Shown: positions 1 to 10,063 of the stretch, piece by piece
How the letters are laid out: each line of letters opens with the position of its first letter
Numbering within the stretch: the stretch's first letter is position 1
Assembly (NCBI GenBank): GCA_001910725.1
Contig: MJGA01000003.1
Span: 2,418,001 to 2,482,000, forward strand
Length of the DNA: 64,000 nucleotides
Source of the DNA: Phanerodontia chrysosporium
Lineage: Eukaryota; Basidiomycota; Agaricomycetes; Polyporales; Phanerochaetaceae
Reading direction: 5' to 3'
The notes under the pieces: model-generated
What the model saw: only the letters and a program-made list of their open reading frames with translations
Database searches by the model: none
What the model was told of the DNA's origin: nothing
Translations under genes and position numbers: made by a program

Positions 1-1750
1 ACGGCCTCGGTAAGGAGACATCATCTGCCTTTGCATTGTACTCACCTTGTGTCCGTAACGAAGTGTCTATACGCGCATACGGTGCCCAAGAGGCCTTCCG
101 ACAAGAGTCGTTTTCTAGGCTTGATCGCCTCACACGAACAGCCAGAGTGTATAGAAATCTGAGCAAGTGGATCTCTGTACGCGCTGAACTGCTGTCTGCG
201 GTCTTTATGGCTTCTCTCGCTTCATACATGGTATACGGTACCCACGAAGATGCATCAACCATCGGGTTCACTCTGAATATGGGAGGTGCGTCTCCAGCCT
301 GCCCACCATGAAGGTGACAAAATACTGACGCTGCCTGTCTGTCACCAGGCGGGTTCAGCCACCTTGTCCTCTGGTTCTTCCTCATCATGAATGAGTTCCA
401 AGTCGAGGGTACGTCAGCCACCTATACGATGATGGTACTCGTGCTTACCACCTGACCGGTAGCCAACAGGTTCGTCTGATTTTCGCTCTAGGCCACCGCA
501 TGGTCGACTGAACATGTGCGTCGACCAGTCTGGAAAGAATACAGCAGTACCTCGTCATCGAGCAAGAGCCTAAACCTACAGACACCGGAGTCCCTCCTGC
601 ATATTGGCCATCTAGTGGTTCTCTACGAGTGGAGAAATTGTCCGCTCGGTACTCCGAGGTCCGCTCAGCTCTTCGGTGCGGCGAGTGACTGACTGATGAT
701 GGCACTCTTCAGGACGGCACGGAGGTTCTTCATGACATCTCGTTTGAAGTCAAGTCTGGAGAGCGCGTTGGTATTGGTAAGTCTGATATCACCTTTCGAT
801 CATTTTGCTCAATGACTGGACCTGATAGTCGGGCGTACCGGGAGCGGAAAGGTTTGTCATGCGATATTCTCAAGGCAACTTTCTGACGTGCATTGTAGAG
901 CTCACTCGCTCTAGCGCTGCTTCGCTGCATCCCTACAAAGGGCAAAGTCTTCTTCGACGGTTTACCCACCGACTCCGTTAACCTCGACGCGCTGCGATCG
1001 AACGTAACCATTATTCCTCAAGTAGTGCGTAGTCCAACCCGTTGCTCACCTGCGGCACTTGCTCATCTCTCGTGCTCAGCCCGAACTGCTCACGGGGACT
1101 CTGCGCGAGAACCTCGACCCATTCTCGCAGCACGACGACGCAACACTGAACGAGGCCCTGCGCTCTGCGGGCTTGTTCACGTTGCAAGGCGAGGCTGATG
1201 CCGCTCGCCTGACTCTCGATAGCAGTATCTCGAGCAGCGGAGGCAACCTGTCTGTGGGGCAGCGCCAGATCATCGCGCTCGCACGCGCGATCGTGCGGCG
1301 GAGCAAGCTCCTCATCCTCGACGAGGCGACGTCTGCCATCGGTGCGTCATGCAAGGCGCGCTACTCTGCGGAACCACTCATGCTATCGTCTAGATTATGC
1401 GGCGGATGCTGTTATCCAGGACTCACTGAGGAAGGAGGGTGCCAAGGACGTCACGCTGCTCACCGTCGCACACCGCCTGCAGACCGTCATGGACTCGGAC
1501 AAGATCGTAGGCCCCGTCTTCTCTGCCTCACACTGTAACGCATCCTAATTCCGTGCGCTACAGATGGTCCTCGATGCCGGCCGCATAGTGGGTCTCAGTC
1601 TGCTTAAACGATGCACTTCTCACCTTCGCATAGGTCGAGTTCGGCCCTCCAGCCGAGCTTCTGCGAAACGCCGGTGGTTTCTTCACGTCACTTGTCAATG
1701 CTTCTGGTGACAAGGACGTGCTGTATGCTACGGCAGCTGGCGACGCCTAG
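1..1750 (+). CDS. ABCC (MRP) subfamily ABC transporter, C-terminal part, cut by the left window edge
   Basis: This is the 3' end of a full-size ABC exporter; the start lies outside the window. Visible exons begin with bases 1-9, then from base 62, and cover the last membrane helices of TMD2 (conserved SIRAYGAQEAF before it) and a complete NBD2. NBD2 shows Walker A VGRTGSGK split by an intron near 850-898, the ABCC-style signature NLSVGQRQ near 1240-1265, Walker B LLILDEATSAI near 1308-1340, and the H-loop VAHRLQT near 1465. The stop is TAG at 1748-1750. The family pumps conjugated or amphipathic substrates across the plasma or vacuolar membrane; the substrate cannot be read from sequence. NBD2 resembles the gene at 35179-41928 more than the one at 17109-23362 (shared DGLPTDSVNLDALRSNVT). 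I am sure of the family and approximate on splice sites. Confidence 0.9.
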
Positions 1751-3178
1751 CGGATATCGGGCTGCATGTAGGGCTAGTGTCATCACCTCTTCGCAATAGA
1801 CCTGTTACGGTGTTGAAGTTGGGGCGCATGTTTGGCCTTTCGCCCACTCGGTGATCGTTCGGTGCTCTTTGGACACGCGCGTAGCTATGCAGGCCCATGC
1901 AAGACGAGACACTCGATGATGAGAAGGGAGAAGCTGACCGGCCTAACGAGCCTTGTGGCGTGGGACGAGCACCCTCGTCCCCACCATCTCGCCAAATCAC
2001 CACATCCCACACGTCATCTCACGCTGAAACCATTTGCAGCACAACAACACTCGCCAATCACACCTTTGCTGACGCACACTCGCAAGAGGGCACATTCGTT
2101 AGAATTGACGTGAGCGTGAAGAGAATTGGACATGAACAGGAAGCGCAGGTTGCAGGGCATGAAGATGGATGACGTATCTAGGGGAGGACTAGAGGGAAAA
2201 CGTGACGGAATTCGTAAGAGTCTATGGGTTGCGTTGCGTGCGGAAGTCGGCGGCGAAGGGATATTACAAACAGGGGGCGGGATGGCGCGCGTACGGTAGA
2301 AGGGGAAAGTGGCAGGGGGGACGCGGCGAAGGGTGGGAGACGGGAAGCAGGAACGGGGGCAGCGCGAGGAGCACGTAGGAAGGCTGAAGGGATTGCATGT
2401 AGAAAGGCGGGATGAATGTGCAGGTTGTGATACAGCGGAATTGGAGCGAATGTAGTCTAGTATCTACAGGACGGCCGCACAGGGCGGCGCCCAGGACCGT
2501 AGAGATAAGATTAAGAGTGCCGGTTGTAGCGTAGCGCGGCCGGTGCATAAATAGCAAATCAAAAAAACAACAACAACAGACGGTCCAAACCGCCACCCCA
2601 AGGGCCCCAGAACAGGAAAGTGCAAAGGAGAAAGAAAGAGAAAGGCATGTGCGAAGGAAATGCGGAGGACGTGTGGGCGAGAACGGGCGAAACAGCAGTT
2701 GCAGAGGGACGGGAAGGAGCATGTGAGTGTGAGTGTGTGATTGTGATTGTGATTGTATGCGTGGTTGGTGGGGCGGTTGGGGGGCTTCGGGTTGCATGTG
2801 AGGGAGGAGGTACGACGGAAAAGGAGGACGGCGGCGACGGCCACCATTAACGTTCCAGGCGGGTGGGACTGCGGCGGTCGGCGAGACAGGGTGCGTTGGC
2901 AACCGGGCGAGGTCAGGCGCCCGGGCGAGGGCCAGGTGCCCCGTTTCGGAGGCGCCGGGGGCTGTAACACCATTCATCACCTCATGTTATAAAGAGGTGG
3001 TGAGCGAGTTGCGCGCATCCCTGCCTTGCGTCCTCGCCACGCCACACCCATGCCCGGACGCGCCATCACGTTGGGGGTCGAGGGGGGAAAAGGGGAGTTG
3101 CTTCAGGTGCGTCGCGGACGACCATCCTGGGGTATCGGGTCCACTGGCGAGTGGCTGCGACGGTGCGCCGCCCGCGCT
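1751..3178. other. Intergenic region between two convergent 3' ends, no gene recognised
   Basis: About 1.4 kb between the ABCC stop and the SRPK stop. From about 2230 to 2960 the plus strand is strongly purine-rich with G/A and TG tracts. Long minus-strand open frames here are low-complexity Pro/Ser/Leu strings without domains. I see no RNA gene. Confidence 0.6.
2719..2760. repeat. Imperfect TG/ATTG microsatellite
   Basis: A run of GTGA, GTGT and GATT units (gagtgtgagtgtgtgattg and onward) in the intergenic purine-rich stretch. Confidence 0.7.
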
Positions 3179-6058
3179 CTACCAGTCTTTTGCGCTCTGG
3201 AGGTCCTCGAGGTCGACCTCGAGCCAGCGGTGGTTGACCATGTCGCGCGCGTGCGCGCGGCTGAAGTGGTCGATGTCGAGCATCGGGAGCAGGAACTCGC
3301 AGAGCGCGGCCGCGTCCTTCTCCGCCCAGCCGTACTTCTCGACCATGACGCGCTTGAGCGGCCATGGCTTCAGGTTGCGGATGTACCGGAGGTGGCCTGC
3401 ACACAACGTTCGTCAGCCAGCACGTTCGGCGACGACACCTGACGCTGCGGGGCGCCCTCCCATCTGCTGCGCTCATTAAAGAGGCGCCGGCCCGTGCACA
3501 AGCCCAGGCACCCCTCCCGTGCGCGCGCTGCCACAGGGACAAACGCGGACCAAGACCCCATCACAGGCGCGGGACATAAAAAGCAGCGTGGCAACAGACA
3601 GGACAGAGGCGCACAAGACAAAGACCCAGATACGGACACTCACCATTGCTGTCAAAGATCTCGCGGCTGTACCGCCCGCCCCAGAGGACGTTCTCGGGCC
3701 AGGCACCGAGGAGCTCGATGATCTGCGCGCAGTGGTCGTCGTCCTTGCCAAAGAGCTCGCCCTGGCTCTGCGGGTCGAAGAGGTACTCGGCCGTGAGCAG
3801 CTCGAAGACGACGCACGCGAGCGACCACACGTCCGCGGTGTCGCCCCAGTCGCTGCGCCCCGTGATCGCCTCCGGCGCGCGGTACTGCCGCGTCTGGATG
3901 TCCTCCGTGTAGTGCTTCCGGATCGGCGTCGCGTTCCCCAGGTCGGCGATCTTGATGTGGATCGGGAGCGCGGGCGCGGTCGCGCAGGGCGTCGGCGAGG
4001 ACGTGGACGAGACCGAGGGCGAGACGGTCGGGGGAGAGGGCGACGTCGAGAGCGCGTCCGCGCCAAAGTGTGGCGCGGACGGCTCGACGGGGGATTTCGA
4101 GTGCGTCGAGCACTGGGGTCTGTGCCGGTGCAGGTCTGGTGGCGCGGTCTGGGAGAGCAGGGACGGCCCCGAAGGTGCGTTTAATCTACTCTTAGGCACA
4201 CTGCCATCTGCCTCGCCCGCATGCCAGTCAAAGATACAAGTGCACGTCGCCTCTTGGATCTCCTTCTCCACCTGCGTCGCCTTCCCCTTCCCCTTCGCAT
4301 CCGCCGCACTCAACATCATCTTCTCGAGCGTGCCCGCAAGGCTGCCCACGGAAGACGGCGGCGTGTCGACGCTCGCCATGACGCTGCACGACACGGCCAT
4401 GCTCGAGGGCCCGCTCGAGATGTCGGACATGTCCGACTCGCCGCTCTCCTGCTTCGCGTGCACGTCCGCGTCCAGCTCGAGTGTGCTGGACTTGGACGGC
4501 ACCGGCAAGCTCAGGGTGCTGCCGTTCACGCTTCCAGAGGTGGACGACACCTCCTTCAGCTTTGTCAGGCTTTGGAACAGGCTCCGCGAGCTCCAGGACG
4601 AGCTCGTGCTCGGACTCACAAGCGGCTGGCTGTCAAAGATCTGCACCTGCCGGGCCTGTTTTGTGTTTACTGACAGCGCGTTCGAGCGCTTCGGGATCTG
4701 TACACGCGGCGCGGGTTTCGGCGGGACGCCAACTTTGCGTGACGTGGGTGGAGGAGACGTGCACAGCTGTGCTTGGATGTGTCCTTCCACGTCGGGTATA
4801 GAAATCACTGCGGAGGGGTGAGTCAGCGACACGTAACCATGATTGGGCGTGCGACTTACTGATGTTCTCAGGTTTGATGTCGGTATGTACAAGCTCGCAC
4901 TCGTCGTGCAAGTATTGCAGGCCAAGCAGGACCTGCTTTGTGATGATCTTCACAAGAGGTACAGGCACACCTGTCTGTTTGTAGCGCTCGATGAGCGCGA
5001 GGAGGTTCTCGCCGAGAGGCTCGAAGACGATGCAGATGTGAACGTCAGGGTTCATGGCGGATGCAGACGATACGGATCCGTATTGCTGGACGGACGGTGC
5101 ATGTGTAAAAGAGTCGAGGAACGAGACGATGTGATTCCGGCCGATGTGGGACGGATTGGCGGCCATGACCTGGCGGAGAAGCTTGATCTCGTCGCGGGCT
5201 GTCTCAGCATACCGCCCAGCGGACTTGACGACCTTGAGGGCTGAATGGCGGTTCTCACTGCGGGGCGGACGAGGTGAGTAAGTTGTGCGATTCTGGTAAC
5301 GCGGGGCTTACGCCCTCGACAGACTGCCACCGACCCGGGCTTCCGGGCGACCTACCAGGGCTGCGGCTGAGAATAGGATTCAAGGCCAGGGACGCAGGCC
5401 CGGGAGGCGCACCGGACCTGAGACGGGGGGCACCGCGGGGGCGTCTGAGAAGGTGCGACATGTTACGCGTCGTCGTCAGCTGCCCCCGGGTGCCGCGCCT
5501 GGCTCGGTCGGTGCGCGAGGAGAGAAGACCTGCGCCAGCACGGGTGGTCAGTGCATAGGCGACTCGCGGTGCCGCAGCCATGGGAGGTCGCCCAGGAAGC
5601 GTCGATCATGCGAGCGATCGGTGGCGAGGCAATTTTTCGTGGGTGGGTTGCGTCGCGGCGGGCGTGTCGAGGGCGAGGCGGCGAGAAAGGATACTCACTG
5701 GTGGTCCTTGACTAGCCAGACGGTGGAGAAATGGCCCCAGCTGGTCGTGTGATGTGGTCAGTCGTGAAGTCGTGAAGAAGAGGACATGGCGCGATCCGGT
5801 TGACAGATGGCAGAGAGAGAGAGAGCTGCCACTGCGGAGCGGACGGACGCGAGGCTGGAGGACTCACCCGAGCTTGCGGACGACGGTGTAGCGGCCATCT
5901 TTGAACGTGTCGCGTACTTTGACTTGGAGGTAGCCCCCTTGGTTGTAGTCGGCAGGGGATTCTTCGTCTCGTGAGTGTGCTTCTGGGACGGGGAGGATCT
6001 TGGGGCCTTGTGAGGTGAGGACGTATTCGTATTTTGCGCAGGGCTGTTTGGGTGCCAT
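3179..6058 (-). CDS. SRPK-type serine/arginine-protein kinase (Sky1/Dsk1-like)
   Basis: A protein kinase of the SRPK branch of CMGC, which phosphorylates RS dipeptides in SR splicing and mRNA-export factors. Exons: 5868-6058, 5699-5740, 5257-4860, 4807-3644 and 3396-3179, giving 670 aa in a consistent frame. The Gly-rich loop is KLGWGHFST and the VAIK-type Lys is in ALKVVKS. The catalytic loop HTDIKPEN is followed by a family-typical stretch ending DVEGHIQAQ. A spacer of about 220 residues rich in Ser/Pro splits the lobes, then IKIADLGNAT (DLG in place of DFG) and RAPEAITG follow; a split catalytic core with a spacer is an SRPK hallmark. The 441 bp intron at 5258-5698 is much longer than its neighbours. 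Start: first ATG (MAPKQPCAKYEY). It is transcribed divergently from the STE20-type kinase. I infer orthology to Sky1/SRPK1 from motifs only. Confidence 0.93.
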
Positions 6059-7142
6059 GTACGGATGGCGGGGGCGGGGCGGGGGATGGTGAAAGGAGTG
6101 TGGAAGAGAGCAGAGGATGCTCAAGGAGCGACACGGGCAGGGACGACTCACTCCCGACGGAGACCAAGGGATCCGAGCAAACACAATTTCCGTTATCGCA
6201 GCGCCGCCTCCGTCACGCGTCACGCACCGCGCTCCCTTATCGCAGCCAATGGCCGCCCACCGATTATCCCGTGACCGGCCGTCACGCGTGTCTGGCCACT
6301 TGCTCGCATGCCAGAATCACATGTGACGCGTGTGACTGAGATTTCTGCTCGTCCGCCATATTTCTGTAACCCCTTTTGGCAATTCTATACAGTTCCATAG
6401 CCCCTTTCTCGCGACCCGCCCAGCCCCCGCACTCGAACAGCAATCGTCGGGCGACGCCTGGCGACGCATTCGCGTGTTTGGGGACGGGTCCAGGGCGGGC
6501 GTGTGACTCGGGGCGGGCACGCTGGGGTGACTCGAGGCTCCCCCAGGCGTGGCTATGGGTGGCTTTGCCATCTCCAGCGAAGCGTGGTTGTCCACCTCGC
6601 CCTCGGCGGGGACGCTTTCTGACGTCGTTCCGATCTGCACTTGTCGGTTTCGGGGATAGGAGCTTTCTTCTCGGAAACACGCGTCCCGTCTTGAGCGGAA
6701 GCCGCCGGGTGAGATCTGCGCGCAGTGAGCGCCCCGCCCGTCGCCCCGTCGGGCACGCAGGACACCCGTGGCCACCCCCGCAGTGCAGCACTGCCGAGAG
6801 AGGACTAGGAACATGCATCGCACGCTACTTGACGTAAAGCGCGCCCATGCATTCTGCCTAACCGATTCCTGGACAGAGGCACCGGCGAACGGAGCCGGGC
6901 GCCAACGCGAGTTCCCCACGTTCGTGGCTTGCAGCCGGCATCGGGCAATTTCCAAAACAAGGTTTTGTCCCTTCGCCACCGCCACGACCAGGGCCCAAAG
7001 TGCCGACATATGCCGTACATCCGCACCAGTCTTGTTTTTTCATCCCTACCACCATCTCTGACGTCCCTCCGCCCGCCTGCGACTCACTAATAAACCATCT
7101 GCTGATCATTAACCTGTAATACTAATCATCGCACACACCCAC
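6059..7142. promoter_or_regulatory. Shared divergent promoter region of two kinase genes
   Basis: This 1.08 kb contains the start-proximal DNA of the SRPK gene (leftward) and the STE20-type kinase gene (rightward). A CCAAT box is visible at 6246-6250. No other gene is recognised. That it acts as a bidirectional promoter is inferred from gene orientation. Confidence 0.55.
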
Positions 7143-9173
7143 ATGCCTACTGCTACTGCTTCAGCCCCTCCCGCAACGACCAGCGCGGATCGGATACCCA
7201 GGAACTTCATCGGGGCAGTCAAAGACGAATGGCAGCTCTACAGGCAAGTCCCAGTCCTCCATCCCACTCCCCCTGCATGGGTCTGAGCACCCTCTGGCAC
7301 AGCGACCGCGCCCAAGACTACCACATTGGCCCGCCCATCGGATACGGCGCCACCTCCATCGTCTACACCGCAACCTTCAAGCCCACCCCGGACTCGGCCC
7401 CGACACCATGCGCCCTCAAAGTTGTCGACCTCGACCGCCTGCCCCAGCACGCCCTTCACCTGCTCATGCAAGAGACACAGCTCATGTCATTGTCCAAGCA
7501 CCCAAACGTCCTGCGCGTCCGCGGCCAGTGGATGGACGGCCACAAGCTGTACATCGCGCTCCGGCTCATGAACGCAGGCAGTGCTGCGGACGTCATGCGC
7601 TACGGTTGGCCCGGTGGCATGGAGGAGGAGGTCGTCAAATGTATCCTCAAGCAGGCTCTTGAGGGGCTCAAGTGAGTCCCCCTTCCCCATACCTCACCCC
7701 TACCGCATCGATGGGCTTGGCGGCCATCAGGCGGTCGCTGCCGTCATGCCGCCTTACCTTCGCTTAGCCCGTTCGGTCCTGACGTTTTGCCTCGGCAGTT
7801 ATCTGCACATCAATGGCCTCATCCACCGTGATATCAAAGCCGCCAACCTACTCATCGACGATGACGGCACCGTCCTGCTCGGCGACCTGGGTGTCGCCGC
7901 GCCCCTTTGGGAGTCTGAGGACCCTGCGCACGCCAAACCCCATGCCAAAAACCCAATCAACATTAGCTCACCGTCTGGCTTTCGCACACCAAATACCCAC
8001 TCACCGCACATCTATACCCATGGCCACAATCATACCCATACCCATACGCATCTCAAGCCCCGCGCGATCGGCAAGCGCAAGTCGTTTGTCGGCACGCCGT
8101 GCTGGATGGCCCCGGAGGTCGTTACCGGCAAACAATACGACGCGTCAGCCGACATCTGGTCCTTCGGCATTACCGCGCTCGAGCTCACGCAAGGCCGTGC
8201 ACCGCTCTCGCGCGCCGCCCCTGCATCCGTGCTGACGCACGTTGCTACTGCGCCCCCGCCGAAGATGGATCGGAACGCCGGCGAGCATACGTACTCTGCC
8301 GCGTTCGCAGACATGATCGCGCAGTGCCTGCAGAAGGACCCCAGCAAGCGCCCCACGGCGCAGGACCTGTTGAACTCGAGCTTCTTCAAGGGGGCAAAGA
8401 AGAAGGGCTACCTCGTCGGGACGGTCCTCAAGGGCCTGCCACCGCTCGTGCAGCGCCAGGAGAAGCGCCCCGTCCCGAGCCTGCTGACGCACCACACGAT
8501 AGACAGCTGGGACTTTAGCGTCCGCGAAGACGCGATCGGGAGCCCGACAAACAGCGTGTACAGCCTCCACAGCCACTTCTCGCGGCGACCGCCGCGCGGG
8601 ACGCTCCCGCGAGACGGCGGCGCCCTCGCCGACGAGGAGCGCGAAGAGGCGCCCGGCGACCACGAGCCCAAGCTCGGCGAGGGCGCCGCCGCGTACGCGC
8701 GCCGCATCCGCGAGCGCCACCGCGCCGGCTCGCGCACGCACTCCCGGAGCGTCTCCTGGGCGGACTCGGACGACGCCCCGGCGTACCACGGCGCGCCGCA
8801 CCCCGAGGCGATCGCAGAAGTCGACGTGCTGTCGAGCTCGCCGCGCTCGTGCGAGGGCGTCCCGGCGCCTGCCGCCCTAGCACAGGTGCAGGCGCAGCAG
8901 CAGCAGCAGCGCGCGGAGGTGGTGGACCTGAGCGAGGACGCGCCGAGCCAGCTGTCGTCGTCGCCCGCGCTCTCGGCGGCGTCCCTGCGCTCGTCGTCGT
9001 CCCTCCCGACGTCGACGGAGCCCTCGGAGCCCGTGACGCCGCCGCAGTCCGTGAACGCACCGCAGCCGAGGCTCTGGCGGCGGCTCGTCGGGCGCGGGGC
9101 GAAGGAGAAGGAGGAGGAGGCGTACGCGGGGGCACCGCCCTGGAGGAGGTGGTGGTGCAGGAGAGAGCCTTAG
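7143..9173 (+). CDS. STE20-family (germinal-centre/OSR1-FRAY-like) serine/threonine kinase
   Basis: Exons: 7143-7243, 7303-7671 and 7799-9173 (614 aa). The first intron has a GC donor (AG|GCAAGT). The Gly-rich loop is IGYGATSIVY, the catalytic Lys lies in CALKVVD, the catalytic loop is HRDIKAANLL, and the Mg motif is DLG in place of DFG. The STE20 signature GTPCWMAPE follows at about residue 254. Between DLG (about residue 186) and GTP there is a roughly 65-residue segment containing HNHTHTHTHL, far longer than the usual 20-25. The C-terminal 250 residues are Ser/Pro/Ala-rich and disordered-looking. STE20/OSR1 kinases relay stress, osmotic or polarity signals; the exact ortholog is uncertain. 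The C-terminus may be mis-framed: the +1 frame stays coding-like to about 9230. Confidence 0.85.
7244..7302 (+). other. GC-AG intron in the STE20-type kinase gene
   Basis: Donor AG|GCAAGT (the textbook GC donor) and acceptor GCACAG|C. No GT alternative keeps the reading frame from QLY to SDRAQDY. Confidence 0.8.
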
Positions 9174-9898
9174 ACGCAAGGCCCTCGGCGGCGTGAGCAA
9201 CCTCGTACGGAACGTGCGCTCGTCTGGTACGTCCTCCCCCCGTCCCCTGGGCCCGCTCGTCTCGCACGCGCTGATTGGGTGCTGACGCACGCTGTGCAGG
9301 CAGGCCGTGACGCAGGTCCGCGCTCTGGGCCCTCTGCCCATGTCAGCTTTCCCATGCGTTATCTGAATTGGCGGCTCGTCTCTGTCCACATTGCTTGGTA
9401 CGCTCCTGCGCGGGACTCGTTTGCTGTGTCATGCGTCGTCTTCTGCTTTGTACATACCTATGTATGCGAGCACCGCTCGGCTGACGGGTGCTCCCATCTA
9501 CTTTCGTCACCGCACCAGGTTGTATTTCTAACACACTAGGCATGCTTGGATATCTACCGCACCATCTAGCTACCGCCTCGTCCAGTTACTGTACTTCTTG
9601 CTTGCCGATTGTGCACTGCTCCAATGTAATAGTAGTCATTCACCGTACCGTGTATGTACTAATAGCTGTTATGTTCAGTGTTATCACCCGTGTACACTCG
9701 AGCGACGTCCACAGATCAAACGAAGCAGCTTTGAGCTGTATATTTCTGTACACTGCACAAGTTGAACAGAACGGACGAGGAGTGGATCACCAAAGAACAT
9801 GTTCATAGACTACCGTAGATGATGGCTGGAAATCCATCGAGGAGACAGTAGTTTTTGTGTCAAAATTCATGCAAAGGCAAAAAAAAAAAAAGACATCA
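9174..9898. other. Intergenic, 3' side of the STE20-type kinase
   Basis: About 725 bp that becomes AT-richer after 9540. The first 60 bases may still be coding if the kinase C-terminus is mis-framed. Otherwise nothing is recognised except the A-run next to the tRNA. Confidence 0.5.
9879..9891 (-). terminator. Pol III terminator of tRNA-Gln copy 1
   Basis: A run of 13 A on the plus strand, i.e. T13 just downstream of the minus-strand tRNA. Confidence 0.8.
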
Positions 9899-9976
9899 GG
9901 CGCTACCAGGGCTCGAACCTGGGTTTTGGGAATTTGATTTCAGAATCCCAAGTGATAACCACTACACTATAGCGCC
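9899..9976 (-). tRNA. tRNA-Gln (anticodon CTG) with a 7-nt intron, copy 1
   Basis: The minus strand folds as a cloverleaf: acceptor GGCGCTA/TAGCGCC, D-arm GTG...CAC, anticodon stem TGGGA/TCCCA, T-arm CCAGG-TTCGAGC-CCTGG. The space between the anticodon-stem strands is 14 nt, i.e. a 7-nt loop TTCTGA..T with CTG plus a 7-nt intron (AATCAAA) after position 37. CCA is not encoded. Two further copies lie in this window with the same exons and a different intron. Confidence 0.92.
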
Positions 9977-10063
9977 GTTGGCAACTGACCCATATAAAAT
10001 TACATATCATCCCGCAGCCAAATTCTCGACATCACAGGATTCACGAAAATACAGAGAAATAAT

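Noticed and set aside
2264..2980. Two long overlapping minus-strand ORFs (238 and 169 aa)
   Set aside because: Both are low-complexity Pro/Ser/Leu/His strings over a purine-rich intergenic tract, overlap each other in different frames and show no domain.
3952..4821. 289-aa plus-strand ORF
   Set aside because: It is antisense to the SRPK spacer and kinase exon, which has clear motifs on the minus strand.
7973..8057. Possible intron covering the His-rich segment of the STE20-type kinase
   Set aside because: It has GT and AG ends but is 85 bp, so its removal would break an otherwise open frame.
8515..9267. 250-aa minus-strand ORF rich in Arg/Ala/Pro
   Set aside because: An antisense shadow of the GC-rich tail of the STE20-type kinase.
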